Shown here: positions 45,567 through 58,100 of the stretch, piece by piece | Numbering within the stretch: the first letter of the stretch is position 1 | How the letters are laid out: every line of letters starts with the position of its first letter | Source of the DNA: Limanda limanda | Taxonomy: Eukaryota; Chordata; Actinopteri; Pleuronectiformes; Pleuronectidae | Assembly (NCBI RefSeq): GCF_963576545.1 | Contig: NW_026870563.1 | Coordinates: forward strand, 744,001 to 808,000 | Direction: 5' to 3' | DNA: 64,000 bases | The notes under the pieces: model-generated | The model's input: only the letters and a program-made list of their open reading frames with translations | What the model was told of the DNA's origin: nothing | Databases searched by the model: none | Made by a program: the position numbers and the translations under genes

Positions 45567-48384
45567 GAGCTATCTTGAATAACTTTTTTTGTGAAGGTCG
45601 GAGAGACTTGCAAGTAGGCTCTACCCCCACTAAATGGGGTAGCGCGCATCGATCGGTACCATCCTTGAGCTTCTCCGACTTTCGGAAGGGTTAGGGTTAG
45701 GGTTAGGGATGAAAGCACATAGGAGAAAGAGATATTCTTGAATAACTTTTTTTGTGAAGGTCGGAGAGACTTGCAAGTAGGCTCTACCCCCACTAAATGG
45801 GGTAGCGCGCATCGATCGGTACCATCCTTGAGCTTCTCCGACTTTCGGAAGGGTTAGGGTTAGGGTTAGGGATGAAAGCACATAGGAGAAAGAGATATTC
45901 TTGAATAACTTTTTTTGTGAAGGTCGGAGAGACTTGCAAGTAGGCTTTACCCCCACTAAATGGGGTAGCGCGCATCGATCGGTACCATCCTTGAGCTTCT
46001 CCGACTTTCGGAAGGGTTAGGGTTAGTGTTAGGGCTGAAAGCACATAGGAGAAAGAGATATTCTTGAATAACTTTTTTTGTGAAGGTCGGAGAGACTTGC
46101 AAGTAGGCTCTACCCCCACTAAATGGGGTAGCGCGCATCGATCGGTACCATCCTTGAGCTTCTCCGACTTTCGGATGGGTTAGGGTTAGGGTTAGGGATG
46201 AAAGCACATAGGAGAAAGAGATATTCTTGAAAAACTTTTTTTGTGAAGGTCGGAGAGACTTGGAAAGTGGTTGCATCTGGACTAATTTGGGTCCTGCAGA
46301 TCGATTGGTACCATCCCCGAGCTTGTACGACCTTCGGAAGAGGTCGACCGACGAAATTCCCCCAAATCTGAGGAGATATTCTTGAATAACTTTTTTTGTG
46401 AAGGTCGGAGAGACTTGCAAGTAGGCTCTACCCCCACTAAATGGGGTAGCGCACATCGATCGGTACCATCCTTGAGCTTCTCCGACTTTCGGAAGGGTTA
46501 GGGTTAGGGTTAGGGATGAAAGCACATAGGAGAAAGAGATATTCTTGAATAACTTTTTTTGTGAAGGTCGGAGAGACTTGCAAGTAGGCTCTACCCCCAC
46601 TAAATGGGGTAGCGCGCATCGATCGGTACCATCCTTGAGCTTCTCCGACTTTTGGAAGGGTTAGGGTTAGGGTTAGGGATGAAAGCACATAGGAGAAAGA
46701 GATATTCTTGAATAACTTTTTTTGTGAAGGTCGGAGAGACTTGCAAGTAGGCTCTACCCCCACTAAATGGGGTAGCGCGCATCGATCGGTACCATCCTTG
46801 AGCTTCTCCGACTTTCGGAAGGGTTAGGGTTAGGGTTAGGGATGAAAGCACATAGGAGAAAGAGATATTCTTGAATAACTTTTTTTGTGAAGGTCGGAGA
46901 GACTTGCAAGTAGGCTCTACCCCCACTAAATGGGGTAGCGCGCATCGATCGGTACCATCCTTGAGCTTCTCCGACTTTCGGAAGGGTTAGGGTTAGGGTT
47001 AGGGATGAAAGCACATAGGAGAAAGAGATATTCTTGAATAACTTTTTTTTTGAAGGTCGGAGAGACTTGCAAGTAGGCTCTACCCCCACTAAATGGGGTA
47101 GCGCGCATCGATCGGTACCATCCTTGAGCTTCTCCGACTTTCGGAAGGGTTAGGGTTAGGGTTAGGGATGAAAGCACATAGGAGAAAGAGATATTCTTGA
47201 ATAACTTTTTTTGTGAAGGTCGGAGAGACTTGCAAGTAGGCTCTACCCCCACTAAATGGGGTAGCGCGCATCGATCGGTACCATCCTCGAGCTTCTCCGA
47301 CTTTCGGAAGGGTTAGGGTTAGGGTTAGGGATGAAAGCACATAGGAGAAAGAGATATTCTTGAATAACTCTTTTTGTGAAGGTCGGAGAGACTTGCAAGT
47401 AGGCTCTACCCCCACTAAATGGGGTAGCGCGCATCGATCGGTACCATCCTTGAGCTTCTCCGACTTTCGGAAGGGTTAGGGTTAGGGTTAGGGATGAAAG
47501 CACATAGGAGAAAGAGATATTCTTGAATAACTTTTTTTGTGAAGGTCGGAGAGACTTGCAAGTAGGCTCTACCCCCACTAAATGGGGTAGCGCGCATCGA
47601 TCGGTACCATCCTTGAGCTTCTCCGACTTTCGGAAGGGTTAGGGTTAGTGTTAGGGATGAAAGCACATAGGAGAAAGAGATATTCTTGAATAACTTTTTT
47701 TGTGAAGGTCGGAGAGACTTGCAAGTAGGCTCTACCCCCACTAAATGGGGTAGCGCGCATCGATCGGTACCATCCTTGAGCTTCTCCGACTTTCGGATGG
47801 GTTAGGGTTAGGGTTAGGGATGAAAGCACATAGGAGAAAGAGATATTCTTGAAAAACTTTTTTTGTGAAGGTCGGAGAGACTTGGAAAGTGGTTGCATCT
47901 GGACTAATTTGGGTCCTGCGGATCGATTGGTACCATCCCCGAGCTTGTACGACCTTCGGAAGAGGTCGACCGACGAAATTCCCCCAAATCTGAGGAGATA
48001 TTCTTGAATAACTTTTTTTGTGAAGGTCGGAGAGACTTGCAAGTAGGCTCTACCCCCACTAAATGGGGTAGCGCGCATCGATCGGTACCATCCTTGAGCT
48101 TCTCCGACTTTCGGAAGGGTTAGGGTTAGGGTTAGGGATGAAAGCACATAGGAGAAAGAGATATTCTTGAATAACTTTTTTTGTGAAGGTCGGAGAGACT
48201 TGCAAGTAGGCTCTACCCCCACTAAATGGGGTAGCGCGCATCGATCAGTACCATCCTTGAGCTTCTCCGACTTTTGGAAGGGTTAGGGTTAGGGTTAGAG
48301 ATGAAAGCACATAGGAGAAAGAGATATTCTTGAATAACTTTTTTTGTGAAGGTCGGAGAGACTTGCAAGTAGGCTCTACCCCCA
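45567..48384 (+). repeat. Region IV: mosaic zone with the longest A run
   Basis: After the GAGCTATCTTG mark the 5,636-bp order is lost within about one monomer. TAGGCTTTAC at 45,941 matches 26,451 (offset 19,490), and both neighbourhoods share the same flanking substitutions. From about 47,400 the order matches 21,600 onward (offset 25,771). Between B units at 46,279 and 47,901 there are 1,622 bp, exactly 155 + 9x163, the longest uninterrupted A run seen. One unit here has TTAGTGTTAGGGCTGAAAG near 46,025. Confidence 0.78.
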
Positions 48385-51300
48385 CTAAATGGGGTAGCGC
48401 GCATCGATCGGTACCATCCTTGAGCTTCTCCGACTTTCGGAAGGGTTAGGGTTAGGGTTAGGGATGAAAGCACATAGGAGAAAGAGATATTCTTGAATAA
48501 CTTTTTTTGTGAAGGTCGGAGAGACTTGCAAGTAGGCTCTACCCCCACTAAATGGGGTAGCGCGCATCGATCGGTACCATCCTTGAGCTTCTCCGACTTT
48601 CGGAAGGGTTAGGGTTAGGGTTAGGGATGAAAGCACATAGGAGAAAGAGATATTCTTGAATAACTTTTTTTTTGAAGGTCGGAGAGACTTGCAAGTAGGC
48701 TCTACCCCCACTAAATGGGGTAGCGCGCATCGATCGGTACCATCCTTGAGCTTCTCCGACTTTCGGAAGGGTTAGGGTTAGGGTTAGGGATGAAAGCACA
48801 TAGGAGAAAGAGATATTCTTGAATAACTTTTTTTGTGAAGGTCGGAGAGACTTGGAAAGTGGTTGCATCCGGACTAATTTGGGTCCTGCAGATCGATTGG
48901 TACCATCCCCGAGCTTGTACGACCTTCGGAAGAGGTCGACCGACGAAATTCCCCCAAATCTGAGGAGATATTCTTGAATAACTTTTTTTGTGAAGGTCGG
49001 AGAGACTTGCAAGTAGGCTCTACCCCCACTAAATGGGGTAGCGCACATCGATCGGTACCATCCTTGAGCTTCTCCGACTTTCGGAAGGGTTAGGGTTAGG
49101 GTTAGGGATGAAAGCACATAGGAGAAAGAGATATTCTTGAATAACTTTTTTTGTGAAGGTCAGAGAGACTTGCAAGTAGGCTCTACCCCCACTAAATGGG
49201 GTAGCGCGCATCGATCGGTACCATCCTTGAGCTTCTCCGACTTTCGGAAGGGTTAGGGTTAGGGTTAGGGATGAAAGCACATAGGAGAAAGAGATATTCT
49301 TGAATAACTTTTTTTGTGAAGGTCGGAGAGACTTGGAAAGTGGTTGCATCTGGACTAATTTGGGTCCTGCGGATCGATTGGTACCATCCCCGAGCTTGTA
49401 CGACCTTCGGAAGAGGTCGACCGACGAAATTCCCCCAAATCTGAGGAGATATTCTTGAATAACTTTTTTTGTGAAGGTCGGAGAGACTTGCAAGTAGGCT
49501 CTACCCCCACTAAATGGGGTAGCGCGCATCGATCGGTACCATCCTTGAGCTTCTCCGACTTTTGGAAGGGTTAGGGTTAGGGTTAGGGATGAAAGCACAT
49601 AGGAGAAAGAGATATTCTTGAATAACTTTTTTTGTGAAGGTCGGAGAGACTTGCAAGTAGGCTCTACCCCCACTAAATGGGGTAGCGCGCATCGATCAGT
49701 ACCATCCTTGAGCTTCTCCGACTTTCGGAAGGGTTAGGGTTAGGGTTAGGGATGAAAGCACATAGGAGAAAGAGATATTCTTGAATAACTTTTTTTGTGA
49801 AGGTCGGAGAGACTTGGAAAGTGGTTGCATCTGGACTAATTTGGGTCCTGCAGATCGATTGGTACCATCCCCGAGCTTGTACGACCTTCGGAAGAGGTCG
49901 ACCGACGAAATTCCCCCAAATCTGAGGAGATATTCTTGAATAACTTTTTTTGTGAAGGTCGGAGAGACTTGCAAGTAGGCTCTACCCCCACTAAATGGGG
50001 TAGCGCACATCGATCGGTACCATCCTTGAGCTTCTCCGACTTTCGGAAGGGTTAGGGTTAGGGTTAGGGATGAAAGCACATAGGAGAAAGAGATATTCTT
50101 GAATAACTTTTTTTGTGAAGGTCGGAGAGACTTGCAAGTAGGCTCTACCCCCACTAAATGGGGTAGCGCGCATCGATCGGTACCATCCTTGAGCTTCTCC
50201 GACTTTCGGAAGGGTTAGGGTTAGGGTTAGGGATGAAAGCACATAGGAGAAAGAGATATTCTTGAATAACTTTTTTTGTGAAGGTCGGAGAGACTTGGAA
50301 AGTGGTTGCATCTGGACTAATTTGGGTCCTGCGGATCGATTGGTACCATCCCCGAGCTTGTACGACCTTCGGAAGAGGTCGACCGACGAAATTCCCCCAA
50401 ATCTGAGGAGATATTCTTGAATAACTTTTTTTGTGAAGGTCGGAGAGACTTGCAAGTAGGCTCTACCCCCACTAAATGGGGTAGCGCGCATCGATCGGTA
50501 CCATCCTTGAGCTTCTCCGACTTTCGGAAGGGTTAGGGTTAGGGTTAGGGATGAAAGCACATAGGAGAAAGAGATATTCTTGAATAACTTTTTTTGTGAA
50601 GGTCGGAGAGACTTGCAAGTAGGCTCTACCCCCACTAAATGGGGTAGCGCGCATCGATCTGTACCATCCTTGAGCTTCTCCGACTTTTGGAAGGGTTAGG
50701 GTTAGGGTTAGGGATGAAAGCACATAGGAGAAAGAGATATTCTTGAATAACTTTTTTTGTGAAGGTCGGAGAGACTTGCAAGTAGGCTCTACCCCCACTA
50801 AATGGGGTAGCGCGCATCGATCGGTACCATCCTTGAGCTTCTCCGACTTTCGGAAGGGTTAGGGTTAGGGATGAAAGCACATAGGAGAAAGAGATATTCT
50901 TGAATAACTTTTTTTGTGAAGGTCGGAGAGACTTGCAAGTAGGCTCTACCCCCACTAAATGGGGTAGCGCGCATCGATCGGTACCATCCTTGAGCTTCTC
51001 CGACTTTCGGAAGGGTTAGGGTTAGGGTTAGGGATGAAAGCACATAGGAGAAAGAGATATTCTTGAATAACTTTTTTTGTGAAGGTCGGAGAGACTTGCA
51101 AGTAGGCTCTACCCCCACTAAATGGGGTAGCGCGCATCGATCGGTACCATCCTTGAGCTTCTCCGACTTTCGGAAGGGTTAGGGTTAGGGTTAGGGATGA
51201 AAGCACATAGGAGAAAGAGATATTCTTGAATAACTTTTTTTGTGAAGGTCGGAGAGACTTGCAAGTAGGCTCTACCCCCACTAAATGGGGTAGCGCGCAT

Positions 51301-54300
51301 CGATCGGTACCATCCTTGAGCTTCTCCGACTTTCGGAAGGGTTAGGGTTAGGGTTAGGGATGAAAGCACATAGGAGAAAGAGATATTCTTGAATAACTTT
51401 TTTTGTGAAGGTCGGAGAGACTTGGAAAGTGGTTGCATCTGGACTAATTTGGGTCCTGCGGATCGATTGGTACCATCCCCGAGCTTGTACGACCTTCGGA
51501 AGAGGTCGACCGACGAAATTCCCCCAAATCTGAGGAGATATTCTTGAATAACTTTTTTTGTGAAGGTCGGAGAGACTTGCAAGTAGGCTCTACCCCCACT
51601 AAATGGGGTAGCGCGCATCGATCGGTACCATCCTTGAGCTTCTCCGACTTTCGGAAGGGTTAGGGTTAGGGTTAGGGATGAAAGCACATAGGAGAAAGAG
51701 ATATTCTTGAATAACTTTTTTTGTGAAGGTCGGAGAGACTTGCAAGTAGGCTCTACCCCCACTAAATGGGGTAGCGCGCATCGATCGGTACCATCCTTGA
51801 GCTTCTCCGACTTTTGGAAGGGTTAGGGTTAGGGTTAGGGATGAAAGCACATAGGAGAAAGAGATATTCTTGAATAACTTTTTTTGTGAAGGTCGGAGAG
51901 ACTTGCAAGTAGGCTCTACCCCCACTAAATGGGGTAGCGCGCATCGATCGGTACCATCCTTGAGCTTCTCCGACTTTCGGAAGGGTTAGGGTTAGGGTTA
52001 GGGATGAAAGCACATAGGAGAAAGAGATATTCTTGAATAACTTTTTTTGTGAAGGTCGGAGAGACTTGCAAGTAGGCTCTACCCCCACTAAATGGGGTAG
52101 CGCGCATCGATCGGTACCATCCTTGAGCTTCTCCGACTTTCGGAAGGGTTAGGGTTAGGGTTAGGGATGAAAGCACATAGGAGAAAGAGATATTCTTGAA
52201 TAACTTTTTTTGTGAAGGTCGGAGAGACTTGGAAAGTGGTTGCATCTGGACTAATTTGGGTCCTGCAGATCGATTGGTACCATCCCCGAGCTTGTACGAC
52301 CTTCGGAAGAGGTCGACCGACGAAATTCCCCCAAATCTGAGGAGATATTCTTGAATAACTTTTTTTGTGAAGGTCGGAGAGACTTGCAAGTAGGCTCTAC
52401 CCCCACTAAATGGGGTAGCGCACATCGATCGGTACCATCCTTGAGCTTCTCCGACTTTCGGAAGGGTTAGGGTTAGGGATGAAAGCACATAGGAGAAAGA
52501 GATATTCTTGAATAACTTTTTTTGTGAAGGTCAGAGAGACTTGCAAGTAGGCTCTACCCCCACTAAATGGGGTAGCGCGCATCGATCGGTACCATCCTTG
52601 AGCTTCTCCGACTTTCGGAAGGGTTAGGGTTAGGGTTAGGGATGAAAGCACATAGGAGAAAGAGATATTCTTGAATAACTTTTTTTTTGAAGGTCGGAGA
52701 GACTTGGAAAGTGGTTGCATCTGGACTAATTTGGGTCCTGCGGATCGATTGGTACCATCCCCGAGCTTGTACGACCTTCGGAAGAGGTCGACCGACGAAA
52801 TTCCCCCAAATCTGAGGAGATATTCTTGAATAACTTTTTTTGTGAAGGTCGGAGAGACTTGCAAGTAGGCTCTACCCCCACTAAATGGGGTAGCGCGCAT
52901 CGATCGGTACCATCCTTGAGCTTCTCCGACTTTCGGAAGGGTTAGGGTTAGGGTTAGGGATGAAAGCACATAGGAGAAAGAGATATTCTTGAATAACTTT
53001 TTTTGTGAAGGTCGGAGAGACTTGCAAGTAGGCTCTACCCCCACTAAATGGGGTAGCGCGCATCGATCGGTACCATCCTTGAGCTTCTCCGACTTTCGGA
53101 AGGGTTAGGGTTAGGGTTAGGGATGAAAGCACATAGGAGAAAGAGATATTCTTGAATAACTTTTTTTGTGAAGGTCGGAGAGACTTGGAAAGTGGTTGCA
53201 TCTGGACTAATTTGGGTCCTGCAGATCGATTGGTACCATCCCCGAGCTTGTACGACCTTCGGAAGAGGTCGACCGACGAAATTCCCCCAAATCTGAGGAG
53301 ATATTCTTGAATAACTTTTTTTGTGAAGGTCGGAGAGACTTGCAAGTAGGCTCTACCCCCACTAAATGGGGTAGCGCACATCGATCGGTACCATCCTTGA
53401 GCTTCTCCGACTTTCGGAAGGGTTAGGGTTAGGGTTAGGGATGAAAGCACATAGGAGAAAGAGATATTCTTGAATAACTTTTTTTGTGAAGGTCGGAGAG
53501 ACTTGCAAGTAGGCTCTACCCCCACTAAATGGGGTAGCGCGCATCGATCGGTACCATCCTTGAGCTTCTCCGACTTTCGGAAGGGTTAGGGTTAGGGTTA
53601 GGGATGAAAGCACATAGGAGAAAGAGATATTCTTGAATAACTTTTTTTGTGAAGGTCGGAGAGACTTGGAAAGTGGTTGCATCTGGACTAATTTGGGTCC
53701 TGCGGATCGATTGGTACCATCCCCGAGCTTGTACGACCTTCGGAAGAGGTCGACCGACGAAATTCCCCCAAATCTGAGGAGATATTCTTGAATAACTTTT
53801 TTTGTGAAGGTCGGAGAGACTTGCAAGTAGGCTCTACCCCCACTAAATGGGGTAGCGCGCATCGATCGGTACCATCCTTGAGCTTCTCCGACTTTCGGAA
53901 GGGTTAGGGTTAGGGTTAGGGATGAAAGCACATAGGAGAAAGAGATATTCTTGAATAACTTTTTTTGTGAAGGTCGGAGAGACTTGCAAGTAGGCTCTAC
54001 CCCCACTAAATGGGGTAGCGCGCATCGATCGGTACCATCCTTGAGCTTCTCCGACTTTTGGAAGGGTTAGGGTTAGGGTTAGGGATGAAAGCACATAGGA
54101 GAAAGAGATATTCTTGAATAACTTTTTTTGTGAAGGTCGGAGAGACTTGCAAGTAGGCTCTACCCCCACTAAATGGGGTAGCGCGCATCGATCGGTACCA
54201 TCCTTGAGCTTCTCCGACTTTCAGAAGGGTTAGGGTTAGGGATGAAAGCACATAGGAGAAAGAGATATTCTTGAATAACTTTTTTTGTGAAGGTCGGAGA

Positions 54301-55127
54301 GACTTGCAAGTAGGCTCTACCCCCACTAAATGGGGTAGCGCGCATCGATCGGTACCATCCTTGAGCTTCTCCGACTTTCGGAAGGGTTAGGGTTAGGGAT
54401 GAAAGCACATAGGAGAAAGAGATATTCTTGAATAACTTTTTTTGTGAAGGTCGGAGAGACTTGCAAGTAGGCTCTACCCCCACTAAATGGGGTAGCGCGC
54501 ATCGATCGGTACCATCCTTGAGCTTCTCCGACTTTCGGAAGGGTTAGGGTTAGGGTTAGGGATGAAAGCACATAGGAGAAAGAGATATTCTTGAATAACT
54601 TTTTTTGTGAAGGTCGGAGAGACTTGCAAGTAGGCTCTACCCCCACTAAATGGGGTAGCGCGCATCGATCGGTACCATCCTTGAGCTTCTCCGACTTTCG
54701 GAAGGGTTAGGGTTAGGGTTAGGGATGAAAGCACATAGGAGAAAGAGATATTCTTGAATAACTTTTTTTGTGAAGGTCGGAGAGACTTGGAAAGTGGTTG
54801 CATCTGGACTAATTTGGGTCCTGCGGATCGATTGGTACCATCCCCGAGCTTGTACGACCTTCGGAAGAGGTCGACCGACGAAATTCCCCCAAATCTGAGG
54901 AGATATTCTTGAATAACTTTTTTTGTGAAGGTCGGAGAGACTTGCAAGTAGGCTCTACCCCCACTAAATGGGGTAGCGCGCATCGATCGGTACCATCTTT
55001 GAGCTTCTCCGACTTTCGGAAGGGTTAGGGTTAGGGTTAGGGATGAAAGCACATAGGAGAAAGAGATATTCTTGAATAACGTTTTTTGTGAAGGTCGGAG
55101 AGACTTGCAAGTAGGCTCTACCCCCAC
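48385..55127 (+). repeat. Region V: nested 3,371/3,377-bp higher-order repeat
   Basis: Segments starting at 48,385 and 51,762 match with an offset of 3,377 that drops to 3,371 once a 157-bp A unit (near 52,465) is passed. Matching unit starts include 48,548/51,925, 49,510/52,881, 49,991/53,362 and 50,635/54,006. GGTCAGAGAGAC occurs near 49,160 and 52,532. The right copy differs by extra two-hexamer A units near 54,227 and 54,386. Both copies are contained within the larger 8,342-bp repeat. Confidence 0.8.
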
Positions 55128-58100
55128 TAAATGGGGTAGCGCGCATCGATCGGTACCATCCTTGAGCTTCTCCGACTTTCGGAAGGGTTAGGGTTAGGGT
55201 TAGGGATGAAAGCACATAGGAGAAAGAGATATTCTTGAATAACTTTTTTTGTGAAGGTCGGAGAGACTTGGAAAGTGGTTGCATCTGGACTAATTTGGGT
55301 CCTGCGGATCGATTGGTACCATCCCCGAGCTTGTACGACCTTCGGAAGAGGTAAACCGACGAAATTCCCCCAAATCTGAGGAGATATTCTTGAATAACTT
55401 TTTTTGTGAAGGTCGGAGAGACTTGCAAGTAGGCTCTACCCCCACTAAATGGGGTAGCGCGCATCGATCGGTACCATCCTTGAGCTTCTCCGACTTTCGG
55501 AAGGGTTAGGGTTAGGGTTAGGGATGAAAGCACATAGGAGAAAGAGATATTCTTGAATAACGTTTTTTGTGAAGGTCGGAGAGACTTGCAAGTAGGCTCT
55601 ACCCCCACTAAATGGGGTAGCGCGCATCGATCAGTACCATCCTTGAGCTTCTCCGACTTTCGGAAGGGTTAGGGTTAGGGTTAGGGATGAAAGCACATAG
55701 GAGAAAGAGATATTCTTGAATAACTTTTTTTGTGAAGGTCGGAGAGACTTGGAAAGTGGTTGCATCTGGACTAATTTGGGTCCTGCGGATCGATTGGTAC
55801 TATCCCCGAGCTTGTACGACCTTCGGAAGAGGTCGACCGACGAAATTCCCCCAAATCTGAGGAGATATTCTTGAATAACTTTTTTTGTGAAGGTCGGAGA
55901 GACTTGCAAGTAGGCTCTACCCCCACTAAATGGGGTTGCGCGCATCGATCGGTACCATCCTTGAGCTTCTCCGACTTTCGGAAGGGTTAGGGTTAGGGTT
56001 AGGGATGAAAGCACATAGGAGAAAGAGATATTCTTGAATAACTTTTTTTGTGAAGGTCGGAGAGACTTGCAAGTAGGCTCTACCCCCACTAAATGGGGTA
56101 GCGCGCATCGATCGGTACCATCCTTGAGCTTCTCCGACTTTCGGAAGGGTTAGGGTTAGGGTTAGGGATGAAAGCACATAGGAGAAAGAGATATTCTTGA
56201 ATAACTTTTTTTGTGAAGGTCGGAGAGACTTGCAAGTAGGCTCTACCCCCACTAAATGGGGTAGCGCGCATCGATCGGTACCATCCTTGAGCTTCTCCGA
56301 CTTTCGGAAGGGTTAGGGTTAGGGTTAGGGATGAAAGCACATAGGAGAAAGAGATATTCTTGAATAACTTTTTTTGTGAAGGTCGGAGAGACTTGGAAAG
56401 TGGTTGCATCTGGACTAATTTGGGTCCTGCGGATCGATTGGTACCATCCCCGAGCTTGTACGACCTTCGGAAGAGGTAAACCGACGAAATTCCCCCAAAT
56501 CTGAGGAGATATTCTTGAATAACTTTTTTTGTGAAGGTCGGAGAGACTTGCAAGTAGGCTCTACCCCCACTAAATGGGGTAGCGCGCATCGATCGGTACC
56601 ATCCTTGAGCTTCTCCGACTTTCGGAAGGGTTAGGGTTAGGGTTAGGGATGAAAGCACATAGGAGAAAGAGATATTCTTGAATAACGTTTTTTGTGAAGG
56701 TCGGAGAGACTTGCAAGTAGGCTCTACCCCCACTAAATGGGGTAGCGCGCATCGATCAGTACCATCTTTGAGCTTCTCCGACTTTCGGAAGGGTTAGGGT
56801 TAGGGTTAGGGATGAAAGCACATAGGAGAAAGAGATATTCTTGAATAACTTTTTTTGTGAAGGTCGGAGAGACTTGCAAGTAAGCTCTACCCCCACTAAA
56901 TGGGGTAGCGCGCATCGATCGGTACCATCCTTGAGCTTCTCCGACTTTCGGAAGGGTTAGGGTTAGGGATGAAAGCACATAGGAGAAAGAGATATTCTTG
57001 AATAACTTTTTTTGTGAAGGTCGGAGAGACTTGGAAAGTGGTTGCATCTGGACTAATTTGGGTCCTGCGGATCGATTGGTACCATCCCCGAGCTTGTACG
57101 ACCTTCGGAAGAGGTCGACCGACGAAATTCCCCCAAATCTGAGGAGATATTCTTGAATAACTTTTTTTGTGAAGGTCGGAGAGACTTGCAAGTAGGCTCT
57201 ACCCCCACTAAATGGGGTTGCGCGCATCGATCGGTACCATCCTTGAGCTTCTCCGACTTTCGGAAGGGTTAGGGTTAGGGTTAGGGATGAAAGCACATAG
57301 GAGAAAGAGATATTCTTGAATAACTTTTTTTGTGAAGGTCGGAGAGACTTGCAAGTAGGCTCTACCCCCACTAAATGGGGTAGCGCGCATCGATCGGTAC
57401 CATCCTTGAGCTTCTCCGACTTTCGGAAGGGTTAGGGTTAGGGTTAGGGATGAAAGCACATAGGAGAAAGAGATATTCTTGAATAACTTTTTTTGTGAAG
57501 GTCGGAGAGACTTGCAAGTAGGCTATACCCCCACTAAATGGGGTAGCGCGCATCGATCGGTACCATCCTTGAGCTTCTCCGACTTTCGGAAGGGTTAGGG
57601 TTAGGGTTAGGGATGAAAGCACATAGGAGAAAGAGATATTCTTGAATAACTTTTTTTGTGAAGGTCGGAGAGACTTGGAAAGTGGTTGCATCTGGACTAA
57701 TTTGGGTCCTGCGGATCGATTGGTACCATCCCCGAGCTTGTACGACCTTCGGAAGAGGTAAACCGACGAAATTCCCCCAAATCTGAGGAGATATTCTTGA
57801 ATAACTTTTTTTGTGAAGGTCGGAGAGACTTGCAAGTAGGCTCTACCCCCACTAAATGGGGTAGCGCGCATCGATCGGTACCATCCTTGAGCTTCTCCGA
57901 CTTTCGGAAGGGTTAGGGTTAGGGTTAGGGATGAAAGCACATAGGAGAAAGAGATATTCTTGAATAACTTTTTTTGTGAAGGTCGGAGAGACTTGCAAGT
58001 AGGCTCTACCCCCACTAAATGGGGTAGCGCGCATCGATCGGTACCATCCTTGAGCTTCTCCGACTTTCGGAAGGGTTAGGGTTAGGGTTAGGGATGAAAG

